A stretch of 24,235 nucleotides of DNA from Podila epigama (lineage: Eukaryota; Mortierellomycota; Mortierellomycetes; Mortierellales; Mortierellaceae): assembly GCA_015679605.1 (NCBI GenBank), contig JAAAVE010000151.1, positions 1 to 24,235 of the forward strand, written 5' to 3'. This document shows positions 18,471-24,235 of the stretch, piece after piece. Below the pieces are notes generated by a model, which saw nothing but the letters and a program-made list of their open reading frames with translations, was not told the DNA's origin and did no database searches. A program made the translations under genes and the position numbers. The stretch's first letter is position 1. The number at the start of each line of letters is the position of its first letter.

Positions 18471-19379
18471 TCAGGTATACAGTAACAGTATTGTAGGTGT
18501 AGGTGTATGAATATAATTTATGTAATCAGCTTGTGCTAAAATCAGACTAAGTTTAAAAACTTGCCATTCGATTGCTGTCTTGTGTGCAAGAAGACAATCA
18601 TCCAGGTCTGCATCACTGGTTACAGTTCCTTGGGGCAGTGAAATGTTGAGAGGACACTGCCCTCGCAGCATACACAACCTTAAGTTATTGCGGTAGGCAG
18701 TAGTCTGCCATTCATCCTCTGTGAGGAGCTCCTTTGTCGTTCTACATGATAAATCTATCGTGTATGACCTAATGCTAAGAAAAGCCAAAAAAGATCTTAG
18801 CATGGTGCCCTTATGGAGGAGCGAAGAGAGCAGCGGTTTTGAAACTAGTATTCACAAACCTGGTGGTCGCTCCATCTTGTACACTCGCTTCAAATAACAC
18901 TTCCTCCACAGCACGACCTGAGGACTGTAGCGTCCAAAAAAGAGTACTGTCAAGGCTGTTAAATCGTTCTGAGCGTCGCTCAACCAGAGAGCTGACAGGC
19001 TTCTCCCTTTAAGATTTCGACTCGGTTATTTCTCACTGCCCATATTCGGACTGCTCAAATCCGAATGGGTTTTGAGTGCTCAAGTTTGATTCGAATACAC
19101 TCGGACGCGTTTGAACTCGGAATATCCGGTTCGATGATTCTCCCGTAACATTCATGGCTTGATTCCTTTCTATATTTTCGTGCAACTGCTGTTCGAAAAG
19201 TACTGACAAGGAAACAATCAGAGTGAGTGGCGTATGTTAGAATCGTCTAGTAACGTCAATGTATGAATCTTTTATGATCTAAAAAGTTATGTTGACATAC
19301 CGGTCCTCCACTTTCCGCCCCCTCTGCCGCGTACTAAACAGAAGCCCTCACTAAGAGAGTACCAGCTATGATATGAGAG
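18471..19379 (-). pseudogene. Broken multi-exon coding relic, family unknown
   Basis: I do not recognise the family. Several coding-like blocks on the minus strand connect in phase. Block A (about 19364-19301) reads WYSLSEGFCLVRGRGGGKWR and ends at a perfect GTATGT donor. The 98-bp intron holds CTAAC about 38 bases before its AG (19204-19203). Block B (19202-19036) contains FEQQLHENIERN and ends in FEQSEYGQ. Then come TGA (19035-19033) and TAA (19011-19009) in the same frame, eight codons apart. Block C (19008-18860) contains REKPVSSLVERRSERFNSLD and SSGRAVEEVLFEASVQDG. A GTTTGT...TTCTTAG intron (18859-18775) leads in frame to block D (18774-18471), with IDLSCRTTKELLTEDEW. The two stops and the lack of a clear first exon argue for decay. 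It could instead be a live gene with a mini-intron I mis-modelled. The style recalls lineage-specific repeated families of Mucoromycota, but that is an impression only. Confidence 0.45.
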
Positions 19380-19726
19380 CGATTTTCAACCTGCGCTTTC
19401 CAGCTGTATCACTTTGACGAGTACATTACTTTTGAGAAATGTAAATGAAGGGAAAGATGAAGAGATTTCCGAATTGAATCTACCTATCTGCTGACCAAGT
19501 TGATATCAGTCTACACCACCTTGAAATCGCTACCACCATGATATTGCTAATAAACCACCATGGTATTGCTAATAATAATTACAGTGCACAATTCATGTGA
19601 AGATCGTCTTTCCATAAGACGTCACCCTTAAGATCGATTTTTCTCTTATTTTTTTGCATAAAACTCAAAATCCACAGCTTAAATATCAATCGTTCTCCAT
19701 TAAAAAAGAAAAAAAAATAGCGTAGC
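19380..19726. other. Intergenic before CDC27, with possible further relic sequence
   Basis: On the minus strand around 19420-19380 short coding-like frames continue from the relic, but no single reading is convincing. The right part is the CDC27 promoter and leader. It includes a 22-bp tandem duplication at 19533-19576. Confidence 0.45.
19533..19576. repeat. 22-bp tandem duplication
   Basis: Two adjacent copies of CCACCATGRTATTGCTAATA plus two bases, at 19533-19554 and 19555-19576, differ at the R position and at the last base. Nothing else is seen around them. Confidence 0.85.
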
Positions 19727-22700
19727 ATGAATAACGACAATGCAGCCCAAGCTGCATCGACAATGCCACCAAAGTTGGACCTTGTGGGCGAGCGACTGGA
19801 GCAATTCATTTGGGATTCACTTGACAAGTACCAATTCAGAAATGCCATCTTTCTTGCAGAGCGGCTTTGTTCTCATGTACGCACACCTGGGCATTCAGCA
19901 GAGGAACGGGATTATGCACGGTTTTTGTTGGCCACCAGTCATTACCGCCATGGCGAACCAGTACTAGCATGGTCTATACTTCAGGAGAGTGGCTCCAACA
20001 AAGGCTGTTTTCTCTTTGCACAGTGTTGCCTTGACCTTCGTCGGTACGTTGAATGCAGTGACGTACTTGGACGGCTGTTGGAGAACAGCTCAAGTCTCTC
20101 AAAGTGCACCGCAGCAGGTAAAGCTTGGAGGGCAAAGATATTATTTTTATTCTTGGACGTTTATTGCCAGTCAGCTTGTCAGATTAAGCAAACTCGGGAG
20201 TATAGCCTTGCACGAGATTAACCGGTGGACGACAAATATGTGACAGAATTCAATACACGTCAAGGAGCTTTTGTGTCCGGTGTACCTGATAGGGCGTCAA
20301 TTCTCAACCTACTAGGACGGTCGGCAAGGTAGGACGCTGTGCTTGAAAAGTCGCTTTTTCATTCAATGCGTAAGCATGATGACGATTGTCTGCTCACCAA
20401 CATGGGCACCTCTCTTTCGATATTTTTCTTCTTTTCATTCTGTTATTGCAAAATAGAGCACAAAAGCGACATCGCCAAGCAGTCAAATATTTTAAGCAGG
20501 CACTGGAGCTCAATCCATTCCTATGGGAGGCGTTCGAAAACCTATGTGAGCTTGGTACAGTTTCTTTTCTTTTCTCTCTCTCTCTCTCTCTCTTTTTAAA
20601 GTAACCTCCATAGCGATAACAGGCATGCACAGGAATTCCTAACTTTTGGTTTCACTTTTATTGGACATTTTTTATCGGTAGGAGAACCACCAGACCCAAA
20701 CGACGTGTTTTCGCATTTTGCAGCGCGGACAGGAAGCACGGGGTTGAATCAAAACCCTATCCAGGGACGAGGTTTGATAGGCACAAGGCAGTGGACGCGG
20801 ACAGCGATGACAGATAATCCGCTCGGTTACTCCACGAGGCAAGGAGCGTCCATGGATGAGAATGGAGAACTTTTATCCAATAACCTGAAATACAAAGTTC
20901 CTAGCGATTTTGGTGTTGGCAAGCCAAGTTTTGTGACGCCACTCCTTCCAAGAAACCGAGCCGCGCCGTCCTTGACGACGTCGCCGACAGCAGACGAGTA
21001 GGGACATCAAGCAGAACGTGGCTCGCCCCCTCCCTCCTAAATGGTCTCGTACGGTTTTTCATTAACTCGGATCAAAAATTCTCTTGTTGGCTAGGCGGGA
21101 TGACTTTGGCGCGGAAAATACTCTTACCACAGGGACAGAGACCTCCGCTTCATTTTTGACCAAACCTATTGCAAATACAACTCCAGCAGTGGCGCCAGCA
21201 ACATCTGCGGTACCGGCGGGGACATCGGAGCGAGTACCCTTGCGTCGAGGCGCCAATCTTGCTAAGCGACCCTATGATAGAACCAAGGTAATGAACTATG
21301 CGTTTTTGCTATTGGAATAATACGTGATTGGTTTCGGTGACAACGTTTGTATAACTAATGTTTCTCCTTCTCGCGTTCTTTTATTTTTTATTTTTTTTTC
21401 AAAAAAAAAAAAAATAGTCAACATCGGCCCTGCCGACGCTTTCCACCAAACGTCGACTTGAAAAGAGCTTAACTAGCAAAAATGTGGGCGAAGCGGTGCG
21501 AGGCTCAAAAGCATTGCAAAACTTTTTGGCTTCAACATTAAACACGAGCCATCAAATCAAGGATGTAAGCGGTGTGGTGAATGAGGATATCTGTTGATGA
21601 CTTTTCTCTCATTCGAACGCCCCTCCGAACAAATTATTCACTTTTTTCTTGTTTTTTTTCACTCTCCTTGAAATGATATAAAGGAGCGAATAAACGATCG
21701 GGAATGGGATAATAGGGAAACAGGAACCGATCAACGACATGATGGTGAGGTATGGCAGGAATCGGCAGCACTACGATCCATGGCGGATGTTTTCAGGATT
21801 ATGGCGCGTGCATATGGTTCATTTTCGATAAGCAAGTTTGAAGAGTCTGTCCATCAGTTCAACACACTACCGTTTGGTCATCTTAACAGCGGCTGGGTAC
21901 AATGTCAGATTGCAAAGTGCAAGTTTGAAATGACGGATTACGACGAGGTATGGCAGACAAGTTTTTCCTCTTGTGTGTGGTCTGATGTTGATATTCAACT
22001 CCATTTTTTTTTGTTCATCTTCTTTCGCTATACCATACTACTGTTAATGGACATCATCTTGACGCGTTTTTTAACTTTTGTATATGTTTTAGGCGGAAAA
22101 GCATTTTGAGGCGGCTAGAATATTGGAGCCTAGTTTGCACATGGATATGGATGTGTATTCTTCTTGTCTGTGGCATTTGAAGAAGGAGACTGCACTTTCG
22201 ACGTTGGCCAAGGAACTGAAGGACGCAGATAATCAATCGCATGTTGCGTGGGTTGCGCTAGGGAATGCATACAATTTGAGACAGGAGCATGAGCAGGCAC
22301 TTTGCTGTTTCCAGCGAGCAATCCAACTGAACGACAAATATGCCTATGCGCACACTCTTTCTGGACAGGAGTATTTCGCACTGGAGGAGCATGACAAGGC
22401 TCAGGCAGAGTACCAGATGGCTATGACCATCAATCCCAGACATTACTATGCATGGTAAGAGGCCAGGATCAAACCAAACAGCAACCTCAATCGCGAAAAT
22501 GATGAGTTTGACAAGTCAACTTTAAAGTTTCCGATAGGACCCTATTTTGGCGATTGGATTGGTCACAGGTTCTAAAGTTTAGTTTATCTGGTCATTGATT
22601 ATTTTATTTTATGCTGCCATAAACGCACATGGCAATGGCAAAAATGGATAGGTACGGAATGGGTCAAATCTACAACAAGATGGGCAAGAATGATCTGTCG

Positions 22701-22857
22701 CTTGTTTACTACCAGGAGGCACAGAAGCTCAATCCGTCCAACGCTGTCCTGCTTTATCTCGTGGGCGTGGTAAGGCTCTCTTTCTTTTCTCTCTCTCTCT
22801 TTCGTGGATCCTTTGTTTATTAATAAGCCAAAACAGGACGCAATGCCATCTCTATGA
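19727..22857 (+). CDS. CDC27: CDC27/APC3 anaphase-promoting complex TPR subunit, C-terminally truncated
   Basis: Exons are 19727-20117, 20247-20328, 20457-20554, 20682-20997, 21095-21287, 21418-21564, 21684-21947, 22093-22454, 22652-22769 and perhaps 22837-22857, all in phase. APC3 is a scaffold TPR subunit of the APC/C ubiquitin ligase; its C-terminal TPR groove binds the IR tails of CDC20/CDH1 and APC10. N-terminal matches are NAIFLAERL, YARFLLATSHYRHGE, CCLDLRRYVE and FKQALELNPFLWEAFENLCE. A Ser/Thr/Pro-rich middle follows. The TPR block includes EKHFEAARILEPSLHMDMDVYSS..LWHLKK, HVAWVALGNAYNLRQEHEQAL, FQRAIQLNDKYAYAHTLSGQE and RHYYAWYGMGQIYNKMGKNDLSLVYYQEAQKLNPSNAVLLYLVGV. At that point about 100-150 residues present in APC3 proteins (the last three TPRs) are missing. 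Splicing at 22770 leads to six codons and a stop (663 residues); read-through stops at 22823. All earlier exons are intact, so the loss looks recent. Confidence 0.88.
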
Positions 22858-23104
22858 CCGATCTCAGCGAGCCATTCACTCGTAGTGTCCATCCTCAACA
22901 ATCGAAGAAACAATGTTTCGTACATGGACATGCTTTCGAGACTAACTAGAACCCCTATCCTTTTTTCTCTTCCATTTCTTCATTATCATCCATCCTTCTG
23001 TGTGTTTTTTTTTTCTTTCTCTTGCCATCTATATCATCTTTGTCATCCATACCCACTCTCATACCCACTCCCACAACTCACAACTTACAACAGAAAACAA
23101 AGAC

Positions 23105-23995
23105 ATGGCCCCCACTAAGCGCGCTTCTCCAACCTCGGGGCAGGATGCCCCTCGCCCATACAAATGCCACCTCTGTGACAAATCCTTCCATCGCCTCGAG
23201 CATCAGACCCGTCATATCCGCACCCACACTGGCGAAAGACCCCACCAGTGCACCTTTGCCACCTGCCAAAAGCGCTTTTCTCGATCCGACGAGCTCACCC
23301 GCCACATGCGCATCCACTCCAACACAAAACCTTCCTCAAAGGATCGATCCACCTCACCCACATCCACACCCACACCTACCACACCTACCACACCAGCTGT
23401 AGCTGCACCATCTTCTTCTACATCTACATCTCCATCAATGTCCTCACTCACACCTACACCCAAGCCCATCATGAAGGTGGTCACTTCAGCACCATCTCCT
23501 ACTTGCTCTTCCCAGGCATTCTCGCCTTCGCCCTCACCCTCACCTCGTATGCCTCACCAGGCTCGCTTCTCTCCTTATGCCTCCAGACCTTGCCATTACC
23601 ATCATGCTCATCATCCCTCACCACCTCTCACCTCCAATGTCAGCAGTTCACCCGATTCCCAGCTGATGTCTGATAACGAGTCTGATGCGACAACATCGCC
23701 CCTCTTCACTCCCGAGTCATCGCCTGCTCCCATGGCCTATTCATCACAGCACCACTTTTACCAGCAGCAGTACCCTGTCGAGCCATACGCATATAATAAC
23801 CGCTGTACTATGGCATTGCCTCAGATGCAAACCCGCCCTTATCAGAGCCAGAGTCAAGAACAGGTCAAGATGGCCTCCATGCCCGCCCACTACAGTCCAT
23901 ACTCGCCTATCCCTGTGTTGGCACCTCTCCGTCCTTCGTCCCATGCTGTGACCTTGCCACCTATCTCGGCTATCATGCGCTCCCTCTTTGACTAG
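23105..23995 (+). CDS. C2H2 zinc-finger repressor of Mig1/CreA type
   Basis: Single exon, 296 residues from ATG 23105, which has G at -3 and +4. The upstream in-frame Met at 23000 is rejected because it adds a 5'-leader-like hydrophobic stretch. Two adjacent fingers are C21, C24, H37, H41 and C49, C54, H67, H71. The helices [10 protein letters not shown] and [10 protein letters not shown] are the pair found in Mig1 and CreA, which bind GC-rich (SYGGGG-like) promoter sites and repress genes for alternative carbon sources when glucose is present. After the fingers the protein is Ser/Thr/Pro-rich with a few Gln and His runs. The C-terminus [13 protein letters not shown] resembles the short conserved end of fungal CreA-like proteins. 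Regulation of nearby enzymes such as the LPMO-like gene is possible but cannot be inferred from position. The call as Mig1/CreA-like is firm; orthology to a single named gene is not. Confidence 0.9.
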   Translation: MAPTKRASPTSGQDAPRPYKCHLCDKSFHRLEHQTRHIRTHTGERPHQCTFATCQKRFSRSDELTRHMRIHSNTKPSSKDRSTSPTSTPTPTTPTTPAVAAPSSSTSTSPSMSSLTPTPKPIMKVVTSAPSPTCSSQAFSPSPSPSPRMPHQARFSPYASRPCHYHHAHHPSPPLTSNVSSSPDSQLMSDNESDATTSPLFTPESSPAPMAYSSQHHFYQQQYPVEPYAYNNRCTMALPQMQTRPYQSQSQEQVKMASMPAHYSPYSPIPVLAPLRPSSHAVTLPPISAIMRSLFD

Positions 23996-24235
23996 AAGAA
24001 GAAAAACAATATCCTCTTTGTTTCTCAGCTTATCACTTTAGCCCCTCCCCATTTGTACATACTCTTTTCCATAGCATAATTTTTTTTTATTCATTTCCTT
24101 ATTGCATAGCTTGTAGCTCTATTGTACCAATAATAATATTCCCAATTTTTTTTTACAACAGATAACAGACATCAGACATCAGACATCAGACTTTGGAAGA
24201 ATAGAACAGAGATGCTCTTTTTTTTTGTGCATGTG
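23996..24235. other. 3' flank of the C2H2 gene, with a small tandem repeat
   Basis: AT-rich 3' region with homopolymer T runs. Three perfect copies of ATCAGAC stand at 24171-24191, preceded by AACAGAC. The right edge of the window truncates whatever follows. Confidence 0.7.

Noticed and set aside
19039-19069. Imperfect inverted repeat CCCATATTCGGA...TCCGAATGGG as a terminator or regulatory hairpin
   Set aside because: It falls within the coding relic, has a two-base bulge, and nothing around it suggests a separate RNA element.
1-24235. CRISPR arrays, insertion sequences, bacterial operons or phage features
   Set aside because: Direct repeats seen here are tandem without regular spacers, and the gene structure is eukaryotic with introns throughout; no transposase or integrase pattern was found.

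Overview
The window looks like nuclear DNA of a filamentous early-diverging fungus, probably Mucoromycota (Mortierella-like or Mucorales-like; the sequence alone does not settle this). The evidence is: frequent short introns (about 65-185 bp) with GTATGT/GTAAGT-type donors and AG acceptors; many A/T homopolymer runs between genes; a chitin deacetylase with a GPI-type tail; long Gln/Ser/Asn-rich transcription factors; and nuclear-type tRNA genes. Exon structures were rebuilt by hand from reading phase, splice signals and similarity to known families.

Layout, left to right. (1) The 3' end of a chitin deacetylase runs off the left edge (1-660, +). (2) A four-exon MFS drug/H+ antiporter lies at 1917-3960 (+). 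(3) A single-exon GATA factor with two zinc fingers lies at 4800-6872 (+). (4) Convergent to it is a three-exon IMPACT/YIH1 homologue (7294-8828, -), with a 20-bp minisatellite just past its stop codon. (5) On the minus strand follow an alpha-arrestin with two PPxY motifs (9294-10601), a secreted LPMO-like copper protein (10944-12006, three exons) and a TLC-domain membrane protein (12704-13501). (6) RPB9, a small RNA polymerase II subunit in four exons, is at 14033-14809 (+), divergent from the TLC gene. (7) Two identical tRNA-Gln(CTG) genes in inverted orientation (15531-15603 - and 18096-18168 +) bracket the four-exon N-myristoyltransferase gene (16084-17924, -). (8) A broken multi-exon coding relic of unknown family lies at 18471-19379 (-). 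(9) A CDC27/APC3 homologue (19727-22857, +) stops abruptly inside its C-terminal TPR array. (10) A Mig1/CreA-type two-finger C2H2 repressor follows 250 bp later (23105-23995, +).

This is a typical eukaryotic mixture with no operon logic. Housekeeping genes (RPB9, NMT, IMPACT, CDC27, tRNA) are mixed with wall and nutrient genes (chitin deacetylase, LPMO-like, MFS) and regulators (GATA, Mig1/CreA-type, arrestin). I saw no obvious novel multi-gene system. The points most worth following are the truncated CDC27, the uncharacterised coding relic at 18.5-19.4 kb, the inverted tRNA-Gln pair with shared 3' flanks, and the minisatellite in the IMPACT 3' region.
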